Below are positions 1 to 6,484 of a stretch of DNA of 7,261 nucleotides, piece after piece. Below the pieces are notes generated by a model. The model worked only from the letters and a program-made list of their open reading frames with translations, did not search any database and was not told where the DNA came from. The translations under genes and the position numbers were made by a program. Where the stretch lies: NCBI GenBank assembly GCA_944325615.1, contig CALVAU010000184.1, forward strand, positions 1 through 7,261. Direction: 5' to 3'. Source of the DNA: Candidatus Gastranaerophilales bacterium. GTDB lineage: Bacteria > Cyanobacteriota > Vampirovibrionia > Gastranaerophilales > Gastranaerophilaceae. Numbering within the stretch: the stretch's first letter is position 1; each line of letters starts with the position of its first letter.

Positions 1-2
1 AT

Positions 3-296
3 CATGATATTAAAGGTATTGTTCATGTTTCAAAATATACAAATACGAATCGTGAACTTACAGACCTTTTAAATGATAAAGAAAGACGCTTTTTGGCAGT
101 AACAAATGCAGAAATTTATCCGAGAAATTCAAATCAATCGCCCAGAAAATACAATTTCCTTGAAATTCATATGGATTACGTTCTTATGGTACATCCATCG
201 ACTCAAGCTGTGTTTAAAGATTCGGGAAAAACACAGGAAGATATCGCACGTTTCAGAGATTTACGGATGAAGTTGAATCAGACTAAACCGTTTTAG
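3..296 (+). CDS. Small conserved protein of unknown function, 3' part only
   Basis: This open frame enters from the left edge and ends at TAG 294-296, giving 97 visible residues. The first in-window start-like codon (TTG at 93) has no ribosome site and lies inside an already open frame, so the true start is upstream of the window. Visible features are a stretch HVSKYTNTNRELTDLLN, then RRFLAVTNAEIYPRN, then a hydrophobic strand FLEIHMDYVLMVHPS and a charged C-terminal tail. The pattern (a G..HV-type strand, a 'dLLN' helix, 'FLAVTNAEIY', then a strand) suggests a small beta-rich domain. It loosely recalls small conserved cyanobacterial/Melainabacteria families such as DUF6812, but this is from memory and weak. 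No catalytic motif, signal peptide or membrane segment is seen. A strong terminator follows 10 bases later, so this is the last gene of its transcript. Confidence 0.75.
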   Translation, partial: HDIKGIVHVSKYTNTNRELTDLLNDKERRFLAVTNAEIYPRNSNQSPRKYNFLEIHMDYVLMVHPSTQAVFKDSGKTQEDIARFRDLRMKLNQTKPF

Positions 297-306
297 AAAG
301 TTTATG

Positions 307-332
307 AAAAGGTGCGATGAGCACCTTTTTTT
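307..332 (+). terminator. Intrinsic terminator after the left-edge gene
   Basis: AAAAGGTGC (307-315) and GCACCTTTT (321-329) form a perfect 9-bp stem with a 5-base loop GATGA, and the T tract runs to 332 (7 T). It ends transcription of the left-edge gene. It leaves only 28 bases before the next start codon, so the dehydrogenase gene needs either a promoter overlapping this element or read-through. Confidence 0.92.
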
Positions 333-360
333 AGTGTATAAAATATTAGGAGTTTTGTAA

Positions 361-1317
361 ATGAAAGTATTGATAGTTGATAATGTAAATGAAATTGCAG
401 AAAAAGTTTTAAAAGATGCAAATATAGAGACTGTTGTGAATAATAATCTTTCAAAAGATGAATTATTAAAAGTTATTGCAGATTACGACGGGATTATATT
501 AAGAAATCATACTCAAATTACAAAAGAATTGCTAGATAATGCTAAAAATTTAAAAATAATAGCAAGAGCTGGAGTTGGTGTTGATAATATTGATGTTGAA
601 GCAGCAAGCGATAAAAAAATATGGGTAGTAAATTCCCCAGATGGAAATACAGAAGCGACAGCGGAGCATACAATAGCTATGCTGCTAGCTTTGTCAAGGA
701 ATATCCCGCAAGCTTATGAACATTTAAAAAAAGGCGTATTTGATAGAGCTCCGTTTATGGGGAATGAAGCTTATGGGAAAGCTTTAGGTATTGCAGGGTT
801 TGGCAGAATCGGTTCTAGAGTTGCAGAAATTGCCAAAGTTTTAGGTATGAAAATTCTTGTATTTGATCCTTTTGCGAATAAAGATAAAATAGAAAATTTA
901 GGATATAAATTCTTTAATAATTTAGAAGAAATGCTTGAATTATCAGACTATTTAACGGTTCATGTTCCTAAAAATAAGAATACTTTGAATATGATTAATT
1001 CAAATAATATTTATAAACTTCAAAAAGGTGCCAAAATTGTAAATTGTGCTCGAGGTGGAATTATAAATGAAATTGCGCTTAAAGAAGCAATATTAAACGG
1101 TCATATATCAGGAGCAGCATTAGATGTTTTTGTGGATGAACCTGAAATAACCAAATGCCCGCTATATGGAATTTCTGAAAAAATTCTTATAGTACCTCAT
1201 CTCGGAGCAAGTACAATAGAAGCTCAAACTAAAGTAGCTGAAGATGTTGCCAGACAAGTAGTAAGTGTATTAAATGGCGAGCCTCCTAAAACACCAGTAA
1301 ATAAATTATTTAACTAA
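361..1317 (+). CDS. serA: D-3-phosphoglycerate dehydrogenase-like, short form (2-hydroxyacid dehydrogenase family)
   Basis: The 318-residue protein belongs to the NAD-dependent D-isomer-specific 2-hydroxyacid dehydrogenase family. The most likely reaction is 3-phosphoglycerate to 3-phosphohydroxypyruvate, the first step of cytoplasmic serine synthesis. Visible motifs in order: a substrate-side RNHTQIT (48-54), GVGVDNID (71-78), the Rossmann glycine motif GFGRIG (146-151), and Asp169 at the end of beta-2, which favours NAD over NADP. The catalytic set is Arg231 (NCARGG), Glu260 (VDEP) and His280 (PHLGAST). The protein ends right after the closing helix of the substrate domain, so it lacks the C-terminal ACT (serine-feedback) domain and the intervening domain of longer SerA forms. 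It matches the compact PGDH type. AGGAG at 348-352, 8 bases from the ATG, supports this start. The last 12 bases overlap the end of the convergent minus-strand gene. Another 2-hydroxyacid substrate cannot be excluded. Confidence 0.85.
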   Translation: MKVLIVDNVNEIAEKVLKDANIETVVNNNLSKDELLKVIADYDGIILRNHTQITKELLDNAKNLKIIARAGVGVDNIDVEAASDKKIWVVNSPDGNTEATAEHTIAMLLALSRNIPQAYEHLKKGVFDRAPFMGNEAYGKALGIAGFGRIGSRVAEIAKVLGMKILVFDPFANKDKIENLGYKFFNNLEEMLELSDYLTVHVPKNKNTLNMINSNNIYKLQKGAKIVNCARGGIINEIALKEAILNGHISGAALDVFVDEPEITKCPLYGISEKILIVPHLGASTIEAQTKVAEDVARQVVSVLNGEPPKTPVNKLFN

Positions 1318-2013
1318 ATTTAAATTGCTACTGTTTTGCTGCATTTTTGCTTTTTCACTTGCTGGCGTTTGAGTGTCGTAAGTGTTTTTTGTATCTTTAT
1401 GGATTTGTGCTGGCTTATCGTTTCTGCACATCCATTCTTTAGTCTTGTCAGCCAGTGGTGTTGCGATAAACGGTGTTAGTATACGTTTTCCGACTGTTGT
1501 TGCAGCTATAAGAGTTGTTAATGTACCCAAAGCTGTAATTGCTGAGTCTTTGTAATCAGAAAATGCTTTGTGGAATTCTTGATTACCTTTTACACATCCG
1601 CTCAAATGGTCTTTAGATTCCATAATTGCTTGCATACTCTTAGAGGCTTGTCTGTTGAACATTTTGCCGAATATTTTGTTGAACATTTTTTCTTGGAATA
1701 CTTTTTTAGAAATTGTATATGTCATAAGTATTTGCAACAAGATCATCAACCCGCCGTTTGCTAAGTCTAATGCTGCAACAAACTTTCTTTTATCTTCAGG
1801 GATCTCTTTATTGTTCAAACTTTGTTTTACATACAGGTAGCATCCAAAGCCGTCTTTTAATACAATTGATGTAACGCCAAGTCCTGCAATCCAAGCTGAG
1901 TTTGCTCTTGTATCTTGGAATTTTTTACATACAGTATTTTGTACATAAGGTATTCTTGAAAACCATCTGTTTACAGATTTTATACCGTTACCAATCGGAG
2001 ATATTAAGCTCAT
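1306..2013 (-). CDS. Hypothetical membrane-associated protein, second gene of the minus-strand pair
   Basis: The 235-residue protein is not one whose function I recognise. It starts with ATG (2013-2011), which overlaps the stop of the upstream gene as ATGA (2010-2013). A full-strength Shine-Dalgarno GGAGGTG (2025-2019) precedes it, 5 bases from the ATG, inside the 3' end of the upstream gene, so the two are translationally coupled. Hydrophobic stretches lie at about residues 42-62, 77-103 and 157-188, interrupted by charged residues (KDGFG, GKR). There is no cleavable signal peptide. The C-terminal 45 residues are polar, rich in K, N, Q and T, and probably disordered. DTRANSAW (34-41) just before the first hydrophobic segment matches DTREYSAW in its partner. 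Style and context suggest a lineage-specific envelope or membrane protein acting with its neighbour; this is inference. Its 3' end overlaps the end of the dehydrogenase gene by 12 bp. Confidence 0.85.
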   Translation of the reverse strand: MSLISPIGNGIKSVNRWFSRIPYVQNTVCKKFQDTRANSAWIAGLGVTSIVLKDGFGCYLYVKQSLNNKEIPEDKRKFVAALDLANGGLMILLQILMTYTISKKVFQEKMFNKIFGKMFNRQASKSMQAIMESKDHLSGCVKGNQEFHKAFSDYKDSAITALGTLTTLIAATTVGKRILTPFIATPLADKTKEWMCRNDKPAQIHKDTKNTYDTQTPASEKAKMQQNSSNLNLVK

Positions 2014-3428
2014 GATTTCACCTCCGTTTGTTTATTGGCTTTGTTAACCAGATCTTTTATTTCATTTGGATGCTTTTTATTCGACAAGTTAGGGAATACA
2101 GCATCCATAAATTTCGGATAAGTCCAGTTCAATAACCAGCAGCTTACCGGCAGTATCAATAGTGATACTCTCAAACCAGTCAGTTGTTTATGTGCTTTTA
2201 TGTTATTTTTTACTGTTTCTTGTAAAAGATTTGAAATCTCTTTTGAAAATTTGAATTTTGCTAAACGATGCTCTTTATCATTTTGGATAATAGTGTCCAA
2301 GTAAGCTTCAATTGAAGTCATAGTATCTTTATTTAATACTTTGCTTTTCATTTCTTCAAGGACCTTAATTTCAGATTTAATAGGATTTATTCTTTGTTCA
2401 GTTTCCCAGCTTTTTATAAATTCAGCAAGATCTTCTTTTGATTTAAATTCGTTATCTTCTGTATAAAATTTGATATCTTTTAAAATACCTTTTAATTTTG
2501 CTTGCATTGCTGTTTTTAAATCTTGATCATTGTTCCCGCGTCTTGCAAGTATATCATCAAATATCGCAATTAATTCTGGATCACTATTTTTGTGCTGTTT
2601 TTTTAATTTTTTGACAAGTTTTTTTATGTCATTTGGTGAATTTGTAGCATCTAATTTTTGATCAAGATCATTAAATATTTCATGAGCTTGATCTGTGTGA
2701 GTTCTATAATACTCTGCTCTTTGAGTTTTTTTAGGAATTGAGATATTTAGACACTTATTTAGTTCAGAGTTTGCATAATCTAATTTCTTTTGAAGCACTT
2801 CGGCTTGTAGTTGTCGATATGTATTTTCAGAAAGTTTAAAAGTCTCACCTTGGTCATTACTCATAACGATGTTGTCAGCTTTAATCATTCTGATAAGGTT
2901 GTTTTGTTGATCGGTCATTTTTTGTGTGACCATTTCGTTGATTTGTTTTTTAGATGCGTATGGGTAATTTCGTTTTATTATTTTTTCAATATATGATTTG
3001 TCTTGGAAAAGGGTTTTATTATAATTTTCATCGTAATATCCGTTATTAGAAAGTTTATCAATCATCCTGTTGAATGGGATTGTTACACCAACCTGAGTTA
3101 CGACAGCTAAAATTGCCGATACAGGTTGTCTCCAAGCTGAATACTCTCTTGTATCTGCGTCAGTTTTTGAAAGTGGGTTCCATTTAATAAATATTGGAGC
3201 AACAAGACCAGTACCTAGTGCGTTTATGATAATATTTTGAATTTCACCCATATTATCTGATATTTTTTTCATGCCTTTAACTAAAGGTGGCATGAAATTT
3301 TTAACTTCCTCTTTCATATTTAATTTTGTTGCTTTGTCTTGAATGCCTGTGAAAGACTGTCTGTAAGGCGTTTTCCTTTGCACAGCAACCGAATTGTTAA
3401 TTCCGAATTTTATGTTTTCTACTTTCAT
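2010..3428 (-). CDS. Hypothetical protein with N-terminal SFTG motif, hydrophobic ends and long helical centre
   Basis: I take the ATG at 3428 as start (472 residues), because GGTGA (3437-3433) sits 4 bases upstream in the correct register to pair with the 16S tail. An in-frame TTG 15 bases earlier, with AGAAGG 5 bases before it, would add MFGEV and is the alternative. The function is not recognised. The N-terminus is short and polar and ends in SFTG (25-28), without a classical signal peptide. Two hydrophobic stretches follow at about 66-82 and 101-117, separated by DTREYSAW (92-99). Residues 120-410 are strongly charged, rich in K, E, D and N, and look largely helical or coiled-coil. A last hydrophobic segment (418-438) precedes a lysine-rich tail. 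It is the first gene of a coupled pair and shares the DTRxxSAW motif with the second. The layout suggests a membrane-anchored protein with a large soluble loop, but no enzyme motif is visible. Confidence 0.85.
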   Translation of the reverse strand: MKVENIKFGINNSVAVQRKTPYRQSFTGIQDKATKLNMKEEVKNFMPPLVKGMKKISDNMGEIQNIIINALGTGLVAPIFIKWNPLSKTDADTREYSAWRQPVSAILAVVTQVGVTIPFNRMIDKLSNNGYYDENYNKTLFQDKSYIEKIIKRNYPYASKKQINEMVTQKMTDQQNNLIRMIKADNIVMSNDQGETFKLSENTYRQLQAEVLQKKLDYANSELNKCLNISIPKKTQRAEYYRTHTDQAHEIFNDLDQKLDATNSPNDIKKLVKKLKKQHKNSDPELIAIFDDILARRGNNDQDLKTAMQAKLKGILKDIKFYTEDNEFKSKEDLAEFIKSWETEQRINPIKSEIKVLEEMKSKVLNKDTMTSIEAYLDTIIQNDKEHRLAKFKFSKEISNLLQETVKNNIKAHKQLTGLRVSLLILPVSCWLLNWTYPKFMDAVFPNLSNKKHPNEIKDLVNKANKQTEVKS

Positions 3429-3431
3429 CAC

Positions 3432-3437
3432 TTCACC
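3432..3437 (-). promoter_or_regulatory. Ribosome binding site that decides the start of the 472-residue gene
   Basis: Read on the minus strand this is GGTGAA. It pairs with the part of the anti-Shine-Dalgarno 3' of the usual AGGAG core, so its short distance to the ATG (4 bases from GGTGA) is the correct register. It favours ATG 3428 over TTG 3443, whose AGAAGG lies inside a potential hairpin. Confidence 0.45.
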
Positions 3438-3445
3438 AAACAATG

Positions 3446-3470
3446 AAACCTTCTATATATATATAGGTTT
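3446..3470 (-). repeat. Inverted repeat with (TA)6 core upstream of the minus-strand pair
   Basis: AAACC (3446-3450) and GGTTT (3466-3470) flank six TA units (3454-3465), with a 3-base bulge TTC on one side. In minus-strand RNA this folds as an 11-bp bulged hairpin ending 17 bases before the ATG at 3428. It could be a 5'-UTR structure, an operator, or simply an AT-rich promoter spacer. I see no convincing -35/-10 pair for the minus-strand operon around it. Confidence 0.5.
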
Positions 3471-3515
3471 GAACATAATAAAAATTGCTATTTTTTATGA
3501 ATTTATTAAGATTTG

Positions 3516-3545
3516 TTAACATTAAAAAATTCCAGATTATATAAG
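3516..3545 (+). promoter_or_regulatory. Possible promoter inside the intergenic region
   Basis: TTAACA (3516-3521) and TATAAG (3540-3545) each match the sigma-70 consensus at five of six positions, with an 18-base spacer. This predicts a start near 3552. There is no coding frame directly downstream, and the terminator-like hairpin at 3631-3666 follows. In DNA this AT-rich such pairs arise by chance, so support is modest. Confidence 0.3.
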
Positions 3546-3551
3546 ACTTTT

Positions 3552-3666
3552 GGTATGTTTTAGCTAGCTCGAGCCAATAAAAAGATTTATTTTTATTAAT
3601 TCGTATTGAGCTAAATAAATTTAGTATTATAAAAAAGACAAAGTCCTGTTATAAATTGTCTTTTTT
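3552..3666 (+). ncRNA. Candidate small RNA or abortive leader
   Basis: A segment of about 115 bases is bounded by a possible promoter (3516-3545) and a hairpin followed by T6 (3631-3666). It has no credible open frame. It contains two overlapping palindromes, AGCTAGCT (3562-3569) and GCTCGAGC (3567-3574), which form a GC-richer island. TTTAGCT (3559-3565) could pair with AGCTAAA (3609-3615). It matches no RNA family I recognise. It may equally be unstructured spacer, or part of a longer pgpH leader. Confidence 0.22.
3631..3666 (+). terminator. Terminator-like hairpin in the intergenic region
   Basis: AAAAAAGACAA (3631-3641) and TTGTCTTTTTT (3656-3666) are a perfect 11-bp inverted repeat with a 14-base loop. 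The right arm ends in T6 and the left arm starts with A6, so it could act in either direction. The stem has only two G-C pairs, so it is weaker than the terminator at 307-332. No annotated gene ends just before it on either strand. Confidence 0.4.
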
Positions 3667-3684
3667 GCAAGAAGATTATATAAT
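3656..3684 (+). promoter_or_regulatory. Candidate promoter for the pgpH operon (distal)
   Basis: TTGTCT (3656-3661), 17 bases, then a perfect TATAAT (3679-3684). The -35 lies in the right arm of the hairpin at 3631-3666. The predicted start near 3691 gives a leader of about 87 bases. Confidence 0.4.
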
Positions 3685-3717
3685 AAAATATGTTTTTTTA
3701 ATAGGTATATAAAAGAC

Positions 3718-3745
3718 TTGAAAAATAATTCGGAAGTAATAAAAT
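3718..3745 (+). promoter_or_regulatory. Candidate promoter for the pgpH operon (proximal)
   Basis: TTGAAA (3718-3723) and TAAAAT (3740-3745), each five of six to consensus with a 16-base spacer, predict a start near 3752 and a leader of about 26 bases. A perfect TATAAT at 3749-3754 has no suitable -35. GAGGG at 3763-3767, 10 bases from the ATG, is the ribosome site. Confidence 0.35.
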
Positions 3746-3777
3746 AATTATAATTGTTATATGAGGGATATTAATAT

Positions 3778-5985
3778 ATGAATAATAAGGGATTTTGGTT
3801 AAATATAAAAGAATTTTTTACTGCAACGCAGACCTTAAAAGTAATTGCATTTTTGTGTTTTACGATAGTTATGACTGCGATTATATCTTCTCAAAACTTC
3901 TTTTTTCAAAGCATAATTGAAAACGGAATAAGTAAAAAAGATGTAATTGCACAAAAAACATTGACTGTAATAGATGTTAAGCGAACAGAGCAGCACAAAA
4001 AAGAGGTAGCACAAAAGGTTGATTATGTGCTTACACCAGCTGAAGATGATTTTATCAAAAATAACCTCGAGATGCTTCAAAATTCAATTATGCAAATCAG
4101 GAAAAAAGAAGTTGATGAAAGCGTAAAAAAAGAAGAGTTATCGATTCTTTTTGATATATCAAATAAAGAACGCAAAGATTTTGTAATTGAGTTTTTGCTA
4201 AGATCTGACGATAATGCATTGCATGAAGTGTTTGATAAAGCTAACCTTACACTTTCAAATGTATTGAGAGTCGGAATAACAGAAAAAGATTATGAAAAAA
4301 ATAATATTGATACGATTGTTACTAATAATTTGGTAACAAATGTATCCAAGCGTCAGGTCTCTGTAATAAAAGGCTTGTTAGAGCAGGTAATTGTTCCTAA
4401 TTTGGTTGTTGATGAGTTTGCAACCGAAATTGCCAGAAAAAACGCTGAAAATTCAGTAAAGCCTTATGAAATAACAATTCATAAAGGGGAGAAGATTGTA
4501 TTTGAAGGTGAGCCTGTAACGAGATTAAAAAGAGATGCCCTTAGACAAGCCGGTTACAATGTATATGAACTAAATTGGCAAGGTCTTTTAGCATTATACG
4601 TACTTGTGTTTATTGGTACGATAATCTTTTTAAGCTATATGCGATACTTTGAAAAACCTTTCTTAGAGCCTAGATATATGATGATCTCATCTATGTTATC
4701 GTTTTTGCTTGCAATAATTGCGGTTGTATTACCGACGGGTTTTTCACCTTATGTGTTGCCTATTCCTGCATATATATTTATTTTAGCTATATTTACAAAT
4801 GCAAGAATAGCTTTTGTCGCAGTAACGGTATTGATTGCTATACTTACAATCGGCATGCAATATGATATTCAATTCCTTGTAACCTTTATTTTATTGGGTC
4901 TTGTCTCAATGGTTACAATTTCAAGAATAAGATATTCTAGACGTTTTGACTTGATAAAAGTCGGTTTTGCAATTTCTATATCAGGATTAGCAATATTATT
5001 CAGTATTTACATGCTTGAAAAATGTTTGATAGATGTAAGTAATATTTTGATAATGAAAAACAGTGCATTTATACTTTTAAACGGAATAATAAGTGCAATG
5101 ATTGCACTTGGTACATTACCTTTGTTAGAAAGTGCTTTTCAAATAATTACCCCTTATGGTTTGGCTGAGCTTGCAGACCACAATCAACCGCTCTTAAAAA
5201 GATTGCAAATAGAAGCTCCCGGTACATATCATCACAGTTTGATGGTATCTAATCTTTGTGAAGCAGCAGCAGAGGCTATCGGTGCAAATCCGATTTTAGC
5301 AAGAGTCGGAGCTTTTTATCATGATATAGGTAAATTAAAAAGGCCGTTGTTTTTCGTGGAAAATCAATCTTACTTCGGCATAGAAAACCCGCATACAAAA
5401 CTAAATCCAAGATTAAGTAAAATGGTTATTACCGCTCACCCGAAAGATGGTGTGGAACTTGCGAAAGAATATCATTTGCCTGCAATTATCAACAATTTTA
5501 TCTTGCAGCACCATGGTGAAGGTTTAGCTAAGTATTTTTATAACCAAGCTGTACAGGAAGAAGGTATAGAAAACGTTAAAGAGGATCAATTCAGATATAC
5601 CGGTCCAAAGCCTAATATGAAAGAAACTGCCATTTTGATGATTGCAGATGCTGTAGAATCAGCTGTAAGATCATTAAAAAATCCGACACCGGAGGAAATT
5701 GATAATATTATTGACAAGATAATTGTAGAAAGATTAAATGATACTCAACTCGCAGACAGCCCTCTTACTTTGCATGATATCAAGGTAATTGCAGCTACAT
5801 TCAGTCGAATTCTTCGAGGAATGCAGCATAATAGAATTAAATATCAGGAAAATATAGCAGAAGAGTTCGGTAAAAATAAAATTAAAATGCCTGCTAAAAT
5901 GCTTGATGAAGATTTAGAGAAGAAAATTGCGCAGTTAGAAGATAATCATACCGATGAGGATAAAAAAGATTCAAATGGCAATTAA
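3778..5985 (+). CDS. pgpH: Membrane HD-domain c-di-AMP phosphodiesterase, PgpH family (7TMR-HD)
   Basis: The 735-residue protein is full length for the PgpH/YqfF family, which hydrolyses cyclic di-AMP to pApA. The order is: a first membrane segment (19-38); an extracytoplasmic 7TMR-HDED-type domain (about 45-265); seven membrane segments (about 268-287, 299-318, 326-340, 343-360, 363-381, 391-412, 427-447); a cytoplasmic HD domain (about 480-690); and a charged tail. The metal-binding residues of the HD domain are all visible: His486 in GTYHHS, His515-Asp516 in FYHDIGK, His554 in ITAHP, His578-His579 in LQHHGE and Asp624 in IADAVESA. The enzyme should be active, with catalysis facing the cytoplasm and a possible sensor outside. 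It is the first gene of an operon: its last 11 bases overlap ybeY, and dgkA follows. No c-di-AMP cyclase is in the window. Confidence 0.93.
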   Translation: MNNKGFWLNIKEFFTATQTLKVIAFLCFTIVMTAIISSQNFFFQSIIENGISKKDVIAQKTLTVIDVKRTEQHKKEVAQKVDYVLTPAEDDFIKNNLEMLQNSIMQIRKKEVDESVKKEELSILFDISNKERKDFVIEFLLRSDDNALHEVFDKANLTLSNVLRVGITEKDYEKNNIDTIVTNNLVTNVSKRQVSVIKGLLEQVIVPNLVVDEFATEIARKNAENSVKPYEITIHKGEKIVFEGEPVTRLKRDALRQAGYNVYELNWQGLLALYVLVFIGTIIFLSYMRYFEKPFLEPRYMMISSMLSFLLAIIAVVLPTGFSPYVLPIPAYIFILAIFTNARIAFVAVTVLIAILTIGMQYDIQFLVTFILLGLVSMVTISRIRYSRRFDLIKVGFAISISGLAILFSIYMLEKCLIDVSNILIMKNSAFILLNGIISAMIALGTLPLLESAFQIITPYGLAELADHNQPLLKRLQIEAPGTYHHSLMVSNLCEAAAEAIGANPILARVGAFYHDIGKLKRPLFFVENQSYFGIENPHTKLNPRLSKMVITAHPKDGVELAKEYHLPAIINNFILQHHGEGLAKYFYNQAVQEEGIENVKEDQFRYTGPKPNMKETAILMIADAVESAVRSLKNPTPEEIDNIIDKIIVERLNDTQLADSPLTLHDIKVIAATFSRILRGMQHNRIKYQENIAEEFGKNKIKMPAKMLDEDLEKKIAQLEDNHTDEDKKDSNGN
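5956..5960 (+). promoter_or_regulatory. Ribosome binding site for ybeY inside the pgpH tail
   Basis: GAGGA lies 14 bases before ATG 5975, which is long, and overlaps the alternative ATG at 5954, which has no good site of its own. It tips the choice to 5975 but does not settle it. The spacing suggests that ybeY depends partly on translational coupling to pgpH. Confidence 0.4.
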
Positions 5986-6484
5986 ATATCTGATTTTTAG
6001 CGAAAATATATTCTCAGATTGGGAATTGGATGAAAAAAAGTTCATAAATATTGCCAAAAAGATTTTGAAATATTATCTTTCAAAGCCTGATGTATATGAA
6101 AAATCAACATTGTGCGGGCATGATTATAATAAAATTTCTTTTGATTTTTTATACTGTGACAGTCAAAAAACTCATGAAATTAACCGAGAATACCGAAATA
6201 AGGATTATCCGGCTGATATAATAACTTTTGCAATCTTTGCAGATAGCGGTGAAAAGTTTGTATTCGACGGAGAAATAAATCTTGGAGAAGTAATGATTGC
6301 GCTTGATAAGGTTAAAGATGAAGCATTGAAAAAAAATAAAAAAGATGAAGAAGAACTTGCATTTTTAATCAGTCATGGTATTCTTCATTTATTAGGGTTT
6401 GACCATCAAAGTGAAGAAGACTATAATTTTGTTGTATCACTACAAAAAGAAGCTCTAAAATCAATAGGGATAATATATGAGTAA
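5975..6484 (+). CDS. ybeY: Endoribonuclease / rRNA maturation factor YbeY
   Basis: The product is 169 residues from ATG 5975, usual for the family, starting MAIKYLIFSE. An in-frame ATG at 5954 would add seven residues (MRIKKIQ) but lacks a ribosome site. YbeY is a small zinc-dependent metalloprotein for 16S rRNA 3'-end maturation and ribosome quality control in the cytoplasm. The diagnostic signature SHGILHLLGFDH (133-144) supplies three zinc ligands: His134, His138 and His144. The upstream conserved block is present as INREYRNKDYPADIITFAI (69-87), corresponding to the usual N-R-x-Y-R...T-D-V-L-S-F, with Arg71 kept. LGEVMIALDKV (103-113) matches the usual L-G-D-I-x-I strand. The first 55 residues are variable. 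It overlaps pgpH by 11 bp and dgkA by 8 bp, so the three genes are almost certainly one transcript. phoH, often adjacent to ybeY elsewhere, is absent here. Confidence 0.93.
   Translation: MAIKYLIFSENIFSDWELDEKKFINIAKKILKYYLSKPDVYEKSTLCGHDYNKISFDFLYCDSQKTHEINREYRNKDYPADIITFAIFADSGEKFVFDGEINLGEVMIALDKVKDEALKKNKKDEEELAFLISHGILHLLGFDHQSEEDYNFVVSLQKEALKSIGIIYE

Noticed and set aside
331..344. TGTATAAAAT as a promoter for the dehydrogenase gene
   Set aside because: The TG is not in the extended -10 register. The -35 position falls in the terminator loop (GCGATG), and the start would lie in or after the ribosome site. Not enough to call.
1570..1840. Plus-strand open frames of 61-64 codons inside the minus-strand genes (also 2811-2996)
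   Set aside because: They are antisense to well-supported longer genes, have no ribosome sites and show residue composition typical of shadow frames.
3471..3503. TATTAT (minus strand, 3480-3475) as -10 of the unknown operon
   Set aside because: The only -35-like sequence, TTCATA, is poor and 15 bases away, and the predicted start would fall inside the hairpin. The operon promoter remains unassigned.
3562..3574. GCTAGC followed by CTCGAG-like bases, resembling a cloning polylinker
   Set aside because: Only two six-base sites overlap, and the flanks are the same AT-rich native sequence. There is no vector-like sequence or further polylinker, so chance palindromes are more likely.
3576..3596. 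AATAAAA / TTTTATT inverted repeat as a terminator
   Set aside because: The stem is only A-T pairs and 7 bp long, which is expected by chance in this composition.
3835..4080. Minus-strand 81-codon frame inside pgpH, and 68-codon frame 6369-6575 over ybeY/dgkA
   Set aside because: Antisense shadows of conserved genes with clear family motifs, with no supporting start signals.
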